Below are positions 8,534 through 17,605 of a stretch of DNA of 64,000 nucleotides, in pieces. Source of the stretch: Pseudomonas putida. Lineage in GTDB: Bacteria > Pseudomonadota > Gammaproteobacteria > Pseudomonadales > Pseudomonadaceae. The stretch lies in NCBI RefSeq assembly GCF_028682395.1, contig NZ_JANHLC010000008.1:186001-250000 (forward strand). Reading direction: 5' to 3'. The notes beneath the pieces were generated by a model that was not told the DNA's origin, did no database searches, and saw nothing but the letters and a program-made list of their open reading frames with translations. The translations under genes and the position numbers were made by a program. The first letter of the stretch is position 1; each line of letters begins with the position of its first letter.

Positions 8534-9985
8534 ATGCATCAATTGACTCTGGCCGAGATCGCACGCGGACTCGCCGACAAGAAATTCTCCTCCGAGGAGC
8601 TGACCCAGACCCTGCTGGCGCGCATTACCCAGCTAGATCCCCAGCTCAACAGCTTTATCAGCCTTACCGAAGAGTCCGCGCTCGCCCAGGCCCGCGCCGC
8701 CGACGTACGCCGTGCCAAGGGTGAAAGCGGCGCCCTGCTCGGTGCGCCCATCGCCCACAAAGACCTGTTCTGCACCCAGGGCATCCGCACCAGTTGCGGC
8801 TCGAAGATGCTCGACAACTTCAAGGCCCCGTACGACGCCACCGTGGTCGCCAAACTGGCCGAAGCCGGGGCCGTGAGCCTGGGCAAGACCAACATGGACG
8901 AATTCGCCATGGGCTCGGGCAACGAATCGAGCTACTACGGCGCAGCCAAAAACCCTTGGGACCTGGAACGCGTGCCCGGCGGTTCCTCCGGCGGCTCCGC
9001 GGCGGCAGTGGCGGCCCGCCTGTTGCCGGCGGCCACCGGCACCGACACCGGCGGTTCGATCCGCCAGCCCGCGGCGCTGACCAACCTCACCGGCCTGAAA
9101 CCGACCTATGGGCGCGTTTCACGCTGGGGCATGATTGCCTACGCCTCCAGCCTCGACCAGGGCGGCCCGCTTGCGCGCACGGCCGAAGACTGCGCGCTGC
9201 TGCTGCAAGGCATGGCCGGCTTCGACCCCAAAGACTCCACCAGCATCGACGAACCCGTACCGAACTACAGCGCCAACCTCGGCGATTCGTTGCAGGGCCT
9301 GCGCATCGGTGTGCCGAAGGAATACTTCAGCGCCGGTCTCGACCCGCGCATCGCCACCCTGATCCAGGACAGCGTCAAGGCCCTGGAAAAACTCGGCGCG
9401 GTCATCAAGGAAATCAGCCTGCCGAACATGCAGCACGCCATTCCCGCGTACTACGTGATCGCCCCGGCCGAGGCCTCCTCCAACCTGTCGCGTTTCGACG
9501 GCGTGCGCTTCGGCTATCGCTGCGCGGCCCCCAAGGACCTGGAAGACCTCTACAAGCGTTCGCGTGGCGAAGCGTTCGGCGCCGAAGTCCAGCGCCGGAT
9601 CATGGTCGGCGCCTATGCGCTGTCCGCCGGCTACTACGACGCCTACTACCTCAAGGCGCAGAAGATCCGCCGCCTGATCAAGAACGACTTCATGAGCGCC
9701 TTCACCGAGGTCGACATCATCCTCGGCCCGACCACGCCCAACCCGGCCTGGAAGATTGGCGACAAGAGCAGCGACCCGATCGCCGCCTACCTGGAAGACG
9801 TCTACACCATCACCGCCAACCTCGCAGGCCTGCCGGGCCTGTCGATGCCGGCCGGTTTCGTCGACGGCCTGCCGGTCGGCGTGCAATTGCTGGCCCCGTA
9901 CTTCCAGGAAGGCCGCCTGCTCAACGTTGCGCACCAGTACCAGCTGAATAGCGACTGGCACACGCGCACACCTACCGGCTTCTGA
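8534..9985 (+). CDS. gatA: Asp-tRNA(Asn)/Glu-tRNA(Gln) amidotransferase subunit A
   Basis: Amidase-signature glutaminase that releases ammonia from glutamine for GatB. The 483-residue start is the ATG at 8534 (MHQLTLAEIARGLADKKFS), which keeps the known N-terminus. The Ser-cisSer-Lys triad is visible: lysine in GAPIAHKDLF, serines in VPGGSSGGSAAAVAA and ATGTDTGGSIRQPAA. gatB follows 10 bp downstream, so the three genes are one operon. Confidence 0.98.
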   Translation: MHQLTLAEIARGLADKKFSSEELTQTLLARITQLDPQLNSFISLTEESALAQARAADVRRAKGESGALLGAPIAHKDLFCTQGIRTSCGSKMLDNFKAPYDATVVAKLAEAGAVSLGKTNMDEFAMGSGNESSYYGAAKNPWDLERVPGGSSGGSAAAVAARLLPAATGTDTGGSIRQPAALTNLTGLKPTYGRVSRWGMIAYASSLDQGGPLARTAEDCALLLQGMAGFDPKDSTSIDEPVPNYSANLGDSLQGLRIGVPKEYFSAGLDPRIATLIQDSVKALEKLGAVIKEISLPNMQHAIPAYYVIAPAEASSNLSRFDGVRFGYRCAAPKDLEDLYKRSRGEAFGAEVQRRIMVGAYALSAGYYDAYYLKAQKIRRLIKNDFMSAFTEVDIILGPTTPNPAWKIGDKSSDPIAAYLEDVYTITANLAGLPGLSMPAGFVDGLPVGVQLLAPYFQEGRLLNVAHQYQLNSDWHTRTPTGF

Positions 9986-9995
9986 GGAGACACAT

Positions 9996-11441
9996 ATGCA
10001 ATGGGAAGTCGTCATCGGGCTGGAGATTCACACCCAGCTCGCCACCCAATCGAAGATTTTCTCCGGTAGCGCCACCACCTTCGGTGCCGAGCCCAATACC
10101 CAGGCCAGCCTGGTCGACCTGGGCATGCCCGGCGTACTGCCGGTCCTGAACCAGGAAGCCGTGCGCATGGCCGTGATGTTCGGCCTGGCCATCGACGCCG
10201 AGATCGGCCAGCACAACGTGTTCGCCCGCAAGAACTACTTCTACCCGGACCTGCCCAAGGGCTACCAGATCAGCCAGATGGAATTGCCGATCGTCGGCAA
10301 GGGCTACCTGGATATCCCGCTGGAAGACGGCACCGTCAAGCGCGTCGGCATCACGCGCGCGCACCTGGAAGAAGATGCGGGCAAGAGCCTGCACGAAGAG
10401 TTCAACGGCGCCAGCGGCATCGACCTGAACCGCGCGGGCACACCGCTGCTGGAAATCGTGTCCGAGCCGGATATGCGCAATGCCAAGGAAGCCGTGGCCT
10501 ACGTCAAGGCGATCCACGCCATGGTGCGTTACCTGGGTATCTGCGACGGCAACATGGCCGAAGGCTCGCTGCGTTGCGACTGCAACGTGTCGGTGCGCCC
10601 CAAGGGCCAGGCCGAATTCGGCACCCGCTGCGAGATCAAGAACGTCAACTCGTTCCGCTTTATCGAGAAGGCGATCAACACCGAAGTCCGGCGCCAGATC
10701 GAGCTGATCGAAGACGGCGGCAAGGTCATCCAGCAGACCCGCCTGTACGATCCGAACAAGGACGAAACCCGTCCAATGCGCAGCAAGGAAGAAGCCAACG
10801 ACTATCGTTACTTCCCCGATCCTGACCTGCTGCCTGTGGTGCTCGAGGACGCGTTCCTCAACGAAGTCCGCGCCACCCTGCCCGAGCTGCCGCCGCAGAA
10901 GCGCGAACGCTTCCAGTCGCAGTTCGGGCTGTCGGTCTACGACGCCAGCGTGCTGGCTTCGAGCCGCGAGCAGGCTGATTACTTCGAGCAGGTGGTCAGC
11001 ATCGGCGGCGACGCCAAGCTGGCGGCCAACTGGGTCATGGTCGAGCTGGGCAGCCTGCTGAACAAGCTGGGGATCGAAATCGAGCAATCGCCGGTCAGCG
11101 CCGAGCAACTAGGCGGCATGCTGTTGCGCATCAAGGACAACACCATCTCCGGCAAGATCGCCAAGATGGTCTTTGAAGCCATGGCCAACGGCGAAGGCAG
11201 TGCCGACGAGATCATCGAGAAACGCGGCCTCAAGCAGGTCACCGACAGTGGGGCGATCGAGAAGGTCCTGGACGAAGTGCTCGCGGCCAACGCCGAGCAG
11301 GTCGAACAGTACCGCGCCGCCGATGAAGCCAAGCGCGGCAAGATGTTCGGTTTCTTCGTCGGCCAGGCCATGAAAGCCTCCAAAGGCAAGGCCAACCCGC
11401 AGCAAGTGAACGAACTGCTCAAGAGCAAGCTCGAAGGCTAG
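9996..11441 (+). CDS. gatB: Asp-tRNA(Asn)/Glu-tRNA(Gln) amidotransferase subunit B
   Basis: tRNA-binding kinase/amidotransferase subunit of GatCAB, 481 residues. It begins MQWEVVIGLEIHTQLATQSK and carries the signature region KNYFYPDLPKGYQISQ. The C-terminal YqeY-like tail domain occupies roughly residues 330-480. A GAGGAG ribosome site precedes the ATG. The gene closes the gatCAB operon; no clear terminator with a T-run was seen in the 79 bp that follow. Confidence 0.98.
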   Translation: MQWEVVIGLEIHTQLATQSKIFSGSATTFGAEPNTQASLVDLGMPGVLPVLNQEAVRMAVMFGLAIDAEIGQHNVFARKNYFYPDLPKGYQISQMELPIVGKGYLDIPLEDGTVKRVGITRAHLEEDAGKSLHEEFNGASGIDLNRAGTPLLEIVSEPDMRNAKEAVAYVKAIHAMVRYLGICDGNMAEGSLRCDCNVSVRPKGQAEFGTRCEIKNVNSFRFIEKAINTEVRRQIELIEDGGKVIQQTRLYDPNKDETRPMRSKEEANDYRYFPDPDLLPVVLEDAFLNEVRATLPELPPQKRERFQSQFGLSVYDASVLASSREQADYFEQVVSIGGDAKLAANWVMVELGSLLNKLGIEIEQSPVSAEQLGGMLLRIKDNTISGKIAKMVFEAMANGEGSADEIIEKRGLKQVTDSGAIEKVLDEVLAANAEQVEQYRAADEAKRGKMFGFFVGQAMKASKGKANPQQVNELLKSKLEG

Positions 11442-11520
11442 GCACTCTCCGCCCCCTCGGGAGCGGGTTCGCTGGTGGCATCCGCAAGGGTGCCGCCAGT
11501 CCCTTGTCCGGAACCGCGCC

Positions 11521-11892
11521 ATGAAACGCCTGTTTCTTTTCAGCGTCCTGCTCTGCCTCCTCGCCGGCTGCTCCAGCCAGCGTGTCGATCCCCATGGCTA
11601 TGACGCCGAGGGCATCGCCTCTTACTACGGCGCTCGCCATCACGGCAAACGTACCGCCAGCGGCGAACCCTTCGACCAGCACGCCCTGACTGCCGCCCAT
11701 CGGCAACTGCCGTTTGGCACGCGCGTGCGGGTGACCAACCTGAGTAATGACCGCAGCGTCGTGGTGCGTATCAATGATCGCGGCCCCCATACCCGCGGAC
11801 GATTGATCGACCTTTCACACCAGGCCGCCGAGCAATTGGGTATGCTGCGCAGCGGCACCGCCCGCGTGCGCGTGCAAAGCCTCGACGACTGA
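11521..11892 (+). CDS. Short RlpA-family septal ring lipoprotein (DPBB domain)
   Basis: The 123-residue product has a lipoprotein signal peptide ending in LLAGC (Cys17) and a double-psi beta-barrel domain. The conserved residues appear in GIASYYGARHHGKRTASGE and VVRINDRGPH. RlpA proteins cleave naked glycan strands at the septum. This one is much shorter than full RlpA and lacks the C-terminal SPOR domain, so it is an RlpA-like paralogue rather than RlpA itself. Confidence 0.88.
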   Translation: MKRLFLFSVLLCLLAGCSSQRVDPHGYDAEGIASYYGARHHGKRTASGEPFDQHALTAAHRQLPFGTRVRVTNLSNDRSVVVRINDRGPHTRGRLIDLSHQAAEQLGMLRSGTARVRVQSLDD

Positions 11893-11906
11893 CCTGGAGC
11901 CCGATC

Positions 11907-13001
11907 ATTTTTGGATTGAGCGCTGTTTCCCCCTTTAGCCTGCTGCAACTGATCGGCGGCCTGATCCTGTTGATTGCCGGTGCGGAACTGCTGGTACGCG
12001 CGGCTGTGCGCCTGGCGGCACGGCTGCATGTACGCCCGTTGCTGATCGGCCTGAGCATCGTGGCCCTGGGCAGCAGTGCCCCGCAGATGGCCGTCAGCCT
12101 GCAGGCAGCCTTTGCCCAAAGCAGCGATATCGCGGTCGGCAGCGTGATCGGCAGTAATATTTTCAATAGCCTGGTGGTGATCGGCCTATCGGCACTGATC
12201 ATCCCCCTGCGCGTGGCGCGCCAGCTGATCCGCCTGGATATTCCCGGCATGATCCTCGCCAGTTCCCTGGTCTTTATCCTGGCGCTGGACGAGGCCTTCA
12301 GCCGACTCGACGGCGTACTGCTGCTGGCCTTGCTGGCGCTGTACCTCGGCCTGTTGCTACGCCAGTCCCGTCACTCCGCGCGCGCCTCCAGCCACCACCC
12401 AGCACCGCCGCGGCGCGCGCCCTGGCTCAGTAGCCTGGCCCTGATGCTGTGCGGCTTGCTGCTGTTGATCGGCGCCGGCCACCTGCTGCTCGACGCGGCC
12501 GTGGAAGTGGCCACCGACCTGGGCTTGTCGGAGCGCATCATCGGCTTGACCGTGGTCGCCGTCAGCACCTCGCTTCCGGGCCTGGCCACCTCGCTGATCG
12601 CGGCCCTGCGCGGCCAGCGCGATATCGCCGTGGGCAACGTGATTGGCAGCAATCTCTTCAATCTACTGGGCGTGCTCGGGATTACCGCCCTCGTCGCACC
12701 GACCCCGCTGTCGGTCTCGCCCAATGCCCTGGATTTCGACCTACCGGTGATGCTCGGCGTCGCCGCGCTCTGCCTGCCGGTGTTCTATAGCGGCTATCGG
12801 GTCACCCGGGCCGAAGGGTTGGTCTTTCTCGGCCTGTACCTGGTGTACGGGCTGCATGTGGTGACGTTCACCACCGGCATGCCGCTGGCGGCGCGCCTGG
12901 AAAACCTGATGCTGTTTTACATCCTGCCGGCGCTCGTGGCGTTTCTGCTGTTCTCTTCGCTGCGGGCCTGGCGTCGTCAACATCACAAGGAGACACCATG
13001 A
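11907..13001 (+). CDS. YrbG-like calcium/sodium antiporter
   Basis: Inner-membrane cation/Ca2+ exchanger with about ten membrane spans in two inverted halves. Each half holds the ion-binding motif: GSVIGSNIFNSLVVIG in the first and GNVIGSNLFNLLGVLG in the second. No ATG fits. A TTG at 11916 begins MSAVSPFSLL, but the GGAG at 11896-11899 lies 7 nt before an in-frame ATT at 11907, which is the better-spaced start; the difference is three residues. The stop overlaps the next ATG (ATGA). Confidence 0.88.
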   Translation: MFGLSAVSPFSLLQLIGGLILLIAGAELLVRAAVRLAARLHVRPLLIGLSIVALGSSAPQMAVSLQAAFAQSSDIAVGSVIGSNIFNSLVVIGLSALIIPLRVARQLIRLDIPGMILASSLVFILALDEAFSRLDGVLLLALLALYLGLLLRQSRHSARASSHHPAPPRRAPWLSSLALMLCGLLLLIGAGHLLLDAAVEVATDLGLSERIIGLTVVAVSTSLPGLATSLIAALRGQRDIAVGNVIGSNLFNLLGVLGITALVAPTPLSVSPNALDFDLPVMLGVAALCLPVFYSGYRVTRAEGLVFLGLYLVYGLHVVTFTTGMPLAARLENLMLFYILPALVAFLLFSSLRAWRRQHHKETP

Positions 13002-13381
13002 GCGATCACCCCAAAGCGTCCGGCGTTGAAATGCGTCGCCAGGTCATGGGCGATGCCTTTGTCGACAGAGCGCTGGGTAATGCCACCGAGTTCACCCAAC
13101 CCCTGCAGGACTTTGTCAATGAGCATGCCTGGGGCGGGGTCTGGAACCGCGAAGGCCTGCCACTCAAGACCCGCAGCCTGATCACCCTCGCCGCCCTGAC
13201 CGCCCTCAAGTGCCCGCAGGAACTCAAGGGCCATGTACGCGGCGCGTTGAACAATGGCTGCACGGTGGAGGAGATTCGCGAAGCGCTGCTGCATTGCGCG
13301 GTCTATGCCGGCGTACCGGCGGCCATCGATGCCTTCCGCGCCGCCCAGGAAGTGATCGACACCTACCAGCCACCCAGCTGA
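12998..13381 (+). CDS. Carboxymuconolactone decarboxylase-family (AhpD-fold) protein
   Basis: The 127 residues match the single-domain CMD fold of gamma-carboxymuconolactone decarboxylase and related proteins. The helical core GLPLKTRSLITLAALTAL is followed by KGHVRGALNNGCTVEEIREALLH. The redox CxxC pair of AhpD is absent, so a peroxidase role is unlikely and the substrate is unknown. The ATG overlaps the exchanger stop, so it is co-translated with the exchanger. It ends 16 bp before the convergent AEC transporter. Confidence 0.85.
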   Translation: MSDHPKASGVEMRRQVMGDAFVDRALGNATEFTQPLQDFVNEHAWGGVWNREGLPLKTRSLITLAALTALKCPQELKGHVRGALNNGCTVEEIREALLHCAVYAGVPAAIDAFRAAQEVIDTYQPPS

Positions 13382-13397
13382 TACCCCGTGGCGGCGG

Positions 13398-14339
13398 TTA
13401 CATCCAGCCGCCCAGTTGCAGCACGAAGATCCCGATATTAGTGGTGATCGCCGCCATCAGCGTGGTCATCACGATAATCGCCGCCGCCAGGTCGTGGTTG
13501 CCGTTGGCCGCTCGCGCCATCACAAAGCTCGCCGCAGCGGTCGGGCTGGCAAAGTACAGGAACAGGATCCCCAACTCCGGCCCGCGAAAGCCGAACAGCC
13601 ACGCGCCCAGGGTCGCAAGCAACGGCAAGGTGATCATCTTCAGCAGGCTGGCACTGAGCGCCAACCGGCCGCTGGTGCGCAACGAAGCCAGCGACAAGGT
13701 GCCGCCGATACAGATCAGCGCCAGTGGCAAGGTCAACTGCGCCAGGTACTCACCGCTGGTCTGCAACCAGCCCGGCAGGCCAATCTGGAACACGGCGAAA
13801 GGGATGGCCGTGAGCACCGCAATGATCAACGGGTTCTTCACCACGCTTTTGCAGATGCTCCAGGGGTCGGACTTGATGTTCGGGCTATACACCGCCAACA
13901 CCACGGTCGACAGCGTGTTGTAGAGCAGAATCACCAGGCCGGCGAGGATCGCCCCGAGGGAGATGCCGTAGCTGCCATAGAGCATGGCCGCCAACGCCAG
14001 GCCGATAATCGCGTTGTTGCCACGAAAGGCGCCCTGGGTATAGATCCCCCGATCCTCACGCGGACAACGCCAGAGCGCCCAACCCCAAGCGCCGGCAAAG
14101 CAGACCAGGGTCGCCACGGTGAAGTAACCGAGCAGGCGAGGCTGCCAGGCCGAATGCAGATCCGCGTGGATGATCCCCAGAAACAACAACGCCGGCATGC
14201 TGACATTGAAGACCAGCGCCGACGCGGTGTGGATAAAGCTGTCGTTGATCAGCGCCAATCGCTTGAGCACCACCCCCAGAAACAGCATGGCGAACACCGG
14301 GGCGGTGATATTGAGTGTCTGCAGGAAAATGGCCAGCAT
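13398..14339 (-). CDS. AEC (auxin efflux carrier) family transporter
   Basis: The 313 residues form about ten membrane spans with the split architecture of the AEC/PIN family. The N-terminus is NITAPVFAMLFLGVVLKR and the central gap follows residue 150. Characterised bacterial relatives export malonate, malate or other organic anions; the substrate here cannot be read from sequence. It lies downstream of hpt and wbuC on the same strand, with an 88-bp gap. Confidence 0.85.
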   Translation of the reverse strand: MLAIFLQTLNITAPVFAMLFLGVVLKRLALINDSFIHTASALVFNVSMPALLFLGIIHADLHSAWQPRLLGYFTVATLVCFAGAWGWALWRCPREDRGIYTQGAFRGNNAIIGLALAAMLYGSYGISLGAILAGLVILLYNTLSTVVLAVYSPNIKSDPWSICKSVVKNPLIIAVLTAIPFAVFQIGLPGWLQTSGEYLAQLTLPLALICIGGTLSLASLRTSGRLALSASLLKMITLPLLATLGAWLFGFRGPELGILFLYFASPTAAASFVMARAANGNHDLAAAIIVMTTLMAAITTNIGIFVLQLGGWM

Positions 14340-14427
14340 GCCGATCGAACCCGATGGTTATCGTTAGGCAGCGAATGATAAGCCAGCAGCCGCGCCAAAG
14401 CCTCTACTTCAGGGCCTGGTGCGCCAT

Positions 14428-14901
14428 TCAATCGAACTGGCGGCGCATCCACGCCTGGTATTCGGCCACACCGGCGTCGCCTTCACGTGGCGCCCAGGGC
14501 GCCAACTCGCCATCACCGACCGGCCGATACGGCCCGGCCTTGCACTCGAACATCAAGCTGTCGGCTTCCAGCGCCACCAGGCCGTGGAACACCCCGGCCG
14601 GCAGATCGACGCCCAGGCATTCGCCACCGGCCTGCAACACGCGCCTGGCCAGAACGGCACCGGACTCGTCGAAGATCAGCACGCCCAGACGTCCCTTGAG
14701 GACCAGCAAGGTCTCGGCCTTGTCGGCACTTAAATGGCGATGGGGAGGTACGTAGGTAGAAGGTTGCAGCGCCACGGCCATGCGATGGCAGGGTTCTTCC
14801 ATCTGGTGGAAGTTGTGGTGCTGACGGCCGCGGGGATTGGCCGCGGCCTGGGCGGCCAGCTCGCTGAACAATGACTGATCGAGGAAACTGGCCTGGCCCA
14901 T
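14428..14901 (-). CDS. WbuC-family cupin-fold metalloprotein
   Basis: The 157-residue start is the ATG at 14901 (MGQASFLDQSLFSEL). The cupin metal site is visible as PPHRHLSADKAET, with a second set in LPAGVFHGLVALE. WbuC proteins are linked by context to O-antigen loci in other bacteria, but the reaction is not established. It starts 2 bp after the hpt stop, so it is probably co-transcribed with hpt. No polysaccharide genes are nearby. Confidence 0.82.
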   Translation of the reverse strand: MGQASFLDQSLFSELAAQAAANPRGRQHHNFHQMEEPCHRMAVALQPSTYVPPHRHLSADKAETLLVLKGRLGVLIFDESGAVLARRVLQAGGECLGVDLPAGVFHGLVALEADSLMFECKAGPYRPVGDGELAPWAPREGDAGVAEYQAWMRRQFD

Positions 14902-14903
14902 GG

Positions 14904-15461
14904 TTACAGGCCCTTGACCGCGAAGATGCCTGCGGCGTTGCGCCAGTAGCCCTTGTAGTCCATGCCGTAGCCAAAGATGTAGCGATCGATGCACGGCAGC
15001 CCGACGTAGTCGGCCTTCAGATCGGGACGGGCCTTGCGGTCATGGTCCTTGTCGATCAGTACCGCGGTATGCACGGCACGGGCGCCGGCATGTTTGCAGA
15101 AATCGATAATGGCGCCGAGGGTATGCCCTTCATCGAGGATGTCATCGATGATCAACACGTCGCGGTCGATAAACGAGACTTCCGGCTTGGCCTTCCAGAA
15201 CAGATCGCCGCCGCTGGTTTCATTGCGATAGCGCGTGGCGTGCAAGTACGAGGCTTCCAGTGGGAAATCGAGGTGGGTCAGCAGCTTGCCGGCGAAAATC
15301 AGCCCGCCATTCATCACGCAGAACACCACTGGGTTGCGCTCGGCCAGATCGGCGTTGATCCGCGCGCCGACTTCGGCGATGGCCGCTTCGACTTCGGCAT
15401 TGGTGTACAGGCAGTCAGCTTCGCGCTTGACTTGACGGATATGCTCGAGATCAGCGGACAT
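14904..15461 (-). CDS. hpt: Hypoxanthine-guanine phosphoribosyltransferase
   Basis: Purine-salvage enzyme that joins PRPP to hypoxanthine or guanine. The start at 15461 (MSADLEHIRQVKREADCLY) gives 185 residues. The PRPP-binding motif is DVLIIDDILDEGHTLG near residue 100, and the catalytic loop lies near NETSGGDLFW. It is divergent from upp, so two salvage routes share one 161-bp promoter region. Confidence 0.95.
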   Translation of the reverse strand: MSADLEHIRQVKREADCLYTNAEVEAAIAEVGARINADLAERNPVVFCVMNGGLIFAGKLLTHLDFPLEASYLHATRYRNETSGGDLFWKAKPEVSFIDRDVLIIDDILDEGHTLGAIIDFCKHAGARAVHTAVLIDKDHDRKARPDLKADYVGLPCIDRYIFGYGMDYKGYWRNAAGIFAVKGL

Positions 15462-15530
15462 GTCGCTCTCCAAGGGGGGCTGTGCAAGAAAAGCCGGCAA
15501 AGGTACGCATCCGGCGGGGTCAGATCAAGC

Positions 15531-15601
15531 GTTTATGGACTAACGTACAGCTTGTCTATAGGACATAAACCCCGGATAGATTAATCTAGCCGGGTTTTTT
15601 T
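15531..15601 (+). promoter_or_regulatory. upp leader with intrinsic terminator (putative attenuator)
   Basis: A hairpin with arms CCCGG (15571-15575) and CCGGG (15590-15594), continued by TAGAT/ATCTA, is followed by seven T residues ending at 15601, only 21 bp before the upp ATG and reading toward upp. Upstream, GTTTATG (15531-15537) is the exact inverse of CATAAAC (15564-15570), which abuts and shares a base edge with the terminator stem. This allows an alternative pairing that could affect terminator folding. The hairpin cannot be the hpt terminator because hpt reads the other way. Regulation by pyrimidine supply is inference. Confidence 0.6.
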
Positions 15602-15622
15602 GCCCGCCCCGGAGTCATCCCC

Positions 15623-16261
15623 ATGCCCATTCGTGAGATCCGCCATCCGCTGATCCGCCACAAGCTCGGCCTTATGCGCCGCGCCGACATTAGCACGAAG
15701 AACTTTCGTGAACTTGCCCAGGAAGTCGGCGCTTTGTTGACTTACGAAGCGACCAAGGACCTGCCGCTGGAAACCTACGACATTCAGGGCTGGTGCGGCA
15801 CCGTGCAGGTCGAGAAGATCGCCGGCAAGAAGATCACCGTGGTGCCGATCTTGCGCGCCGGTATCGGCATGCTCGAAGGCGTCCTCAGCCTGATCCCGGG
15901 TGCCAAGGTCAGCGCCGTCGGCGTGGCCCGCAACGAGGAAACCCTCGAAGCCCATACCTACCTGGAAAAACTGGTTCCGGAAATCGACGAACGCCTGGCC
16001 ATGATCATCGACCCGATGCTCGCCACCGGCGGCTCGATGGTTGCCACCATCGACCTGTTGAAAAAAGCCGGCTGCAAGGAGATCTGCGCCATGGTGCTGG
16101 TCGCCGCGCCCGAAGGGATCGCCGTGGTCGAGAAGGCGCACCCGGACGTGACGATTTACACCGCTTCCGTTGACCAGTGCCTGAACGAGCACGGTTACAT
16201 CATCCCGGGCCTGGGCGATGCCGGCGACAAGATCTTCGGTACCAAGCAGAAGGACGCCTAA
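15623..16261 (+). CDS. upp: Uracil phosphoribosyltransferase
   Basis: Salvages uracil to UMP with PRPP. The 212 residues start MPIREIRHPLIRHKLGLMRR. The PRPP loop is MIIDPMLATGGSMVATID near residue 130, and the uracil-binding tail is YIIPGLGDAGDKIFGT. A GGAG lies 8 nt before the ATG. uraA begins 2 bp after the stop codon, so uptake and phosphoribosylation form one operon. Confidence 0.97.
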   Translation: MPIREIRHPLIRHKLGLMRRADISTKNFRELAQEVGALLTYEATKDLPLETYDIQGWCGTVQVEKIAGKKITVVPILRAGIGMLEGVLSLIPGAKVSAVGVARNEETLEAHTYLEKLVPEIDERLAMIIDPMLATGGSMVATIDLLKKAGCKEICAMVLVAAPEGIAVVEKAHPDVTIYTASVDQCLNEHGYIIPGLGDAGDKIFGTKQKDA

Positions 16262-16263
16262 GC

Positions 16264-17538
16264 ATGCAGGATGAGTTCAACGACCCGCTTTGGCGCCAGG
16301 TGCTCTCCGGCGCGCAGATGCTTTTCGTGGCCTTTGGCGCGCTGGTCCTGATGCCTCTGATCACCGGCCTCGACCCTAACGTCGCGCTGTTTACCGCGGG
16401 TCTGGGGACTCTGCTGTTCCAACTGGTCACCGGACGTCAGGTGCCGGTCTTCCTGGCATCGAGCTTTGCCTTTATCACCCCGATCATTCTCGCCAAGGGC
16501 CAGTTCGGCCTCGCCGCGACCATGGGCGGCGTGATGGCGGCGGGCTTCGTCTACACCTTTCTCGGCCTGGCCGTGAAGATCAAGGGCACCGGCTTTATCG
16601 ACCGCCTGCTGCCGCCCGTGGTCATCGGCCCGGTGATTATCTCCATCGGCCTGGCCATGGCCCCGATTGCCGCCAACATGGCCATGGGCAAGGCTGGCGA
16701 CGGCAGCGAGCTGATTCACTATCAGACCGCCATGCTGATTTCCATGCCCGCGCTGCTGACCACCCTGATCGTGGCGGTGTTCGGCAAGGGTATTTTCCGC
16801 CTGGTGCCGATTATTTCCGGTGTGCTGGTGGGCTTTGCCATGTCGTTCTACTTTGGCGTCGTCGACACCGCCAAGATCGCCGCCGCCCCCTGGTTCGCCC
16901 TGCCGCACTTCACGGCTCCGGAGTTCAACTGGCAGGCCATCCTGTTTATCGTTCCCGTGGCCCTGGCACCGGCCATCGAGCATATCGGCGGGGTGATTGC
17001 GGTCGGCAGCGTGACCGGTCGCGACTACCTGAAGAAGCCCGGCCTGCACCGCACGCTGCTCGGCGACGGCATCGCCACCACCGCGGCCGGCATGTTTGGC
17101 GGCCCGCCCAACACCACCTATGCCGAGGTGACGGGCGCGGTAATGCTGACCAAGAACTACAACCCGAAGATCATGACCTGGGCGGCAATCTTTGCCATCA
17201 GCCTGGCCTTTATCGGTAAGTTCGGCGCGCTGCTGCAGAGCATTCCAGTGCCCGTGATGGGCGGGATCCTCTGCCTGCTGTTCGGCTCGATTGCCGCGGT
17301 GGGGATGAACACCCTGATCCGCCACAAGATCGATCTGGGCGAGGCGCGCAACCTGGTGATCGTCTCGGTCACGCTGGTCTTCGGCATTGGTGGCGTGCTG
17401 GTTGGTACAGGCACCGGACCGGACGACTTCGGCCTCAAGGGCATCGCGCTGTGCGCCGTGGTGGCCATTGCGCTGAACCTGATCCTGCCGGGCAATGACG
17501 GCTGGAAAAACAAGAAGCCGGACGAGCCACTGCTCTAA
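16264..17538 (+). CDS. uraA: Uracil permease (uracil:proton symporter, NCS2 family)
   Basis: Inner-membrane symporter of 424 residues with about 14 membrane spans. The two substrate glutamates are in place: VPVALAPAIEHIGGVIAVG and GGPPNTTYAEVTGAV. The start is the ATG at 16264 (MQDEFNDPLWRQVLSGAQ), 2 bp after upp. It ends 67 bp before the convergent hemH, with a strong hairpin between. Confidence 0.95.
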   Translation: MQDEFNDPLWRQVLSGAQMLFVAFGALVLMPLITGLDPNVALFTAGLGTLLFQLVTGRQVPVFLASSFAFITPIILAKGQFGLAATMGGVMAAGFVYTFLGLAVKIKGTGFIDRLLPPVVIGPVIISIGLAMAPIAANMAMGKAGDGSELIHYQTAMLISMPALLTTLIVAVFGKGIFRLVPIISGVLVGFAMSFYFGVVDTAKIAAAPWFALPHFTAPEFNWQAILFIVPVALAPAIEHIGGVIAVGSVTGRDYLKKPGLHRTLLGDGIATTAAGMFGGPPNTTYAEVTGAVMLTKNYNPKIMTWAAIFAISLAFIGKFGALLQSIPVPVMGGILCLLFGSIAAVGMNTLIRHKIDLGEARNLVIVSVTLVFGIGGVLVGTGTGPDDFGLKGIALCAVVAIALNLILPGNDGWKNKKPDEPLL

Positions 17539-17547
17539 GGAACAGCT

Positions 17548-17600
17548 CGCGGCCCCGCTCGTACCTACCCCATCAGGCGGTAGGCGAGCTCGGGGTCGCG
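17548..17600. terminator. Large hairpin between convergent uraA and hemH
   Basis: A 10-bp outer stem (17548-17557 with 17591-17600, one G-T pair) continues as CTCG/CGAG and CCTACC/GGTAGG around a 9-nt loop, with small bulges. It lies between two convergent stop codons and is readable from both sides. It has no clean T-run, so it may act as a bidirectional mRNA 3'-end stabiliser as much as a terminator. Confidence 0.5.
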
Positions 17601-17605
17601 ATGTT

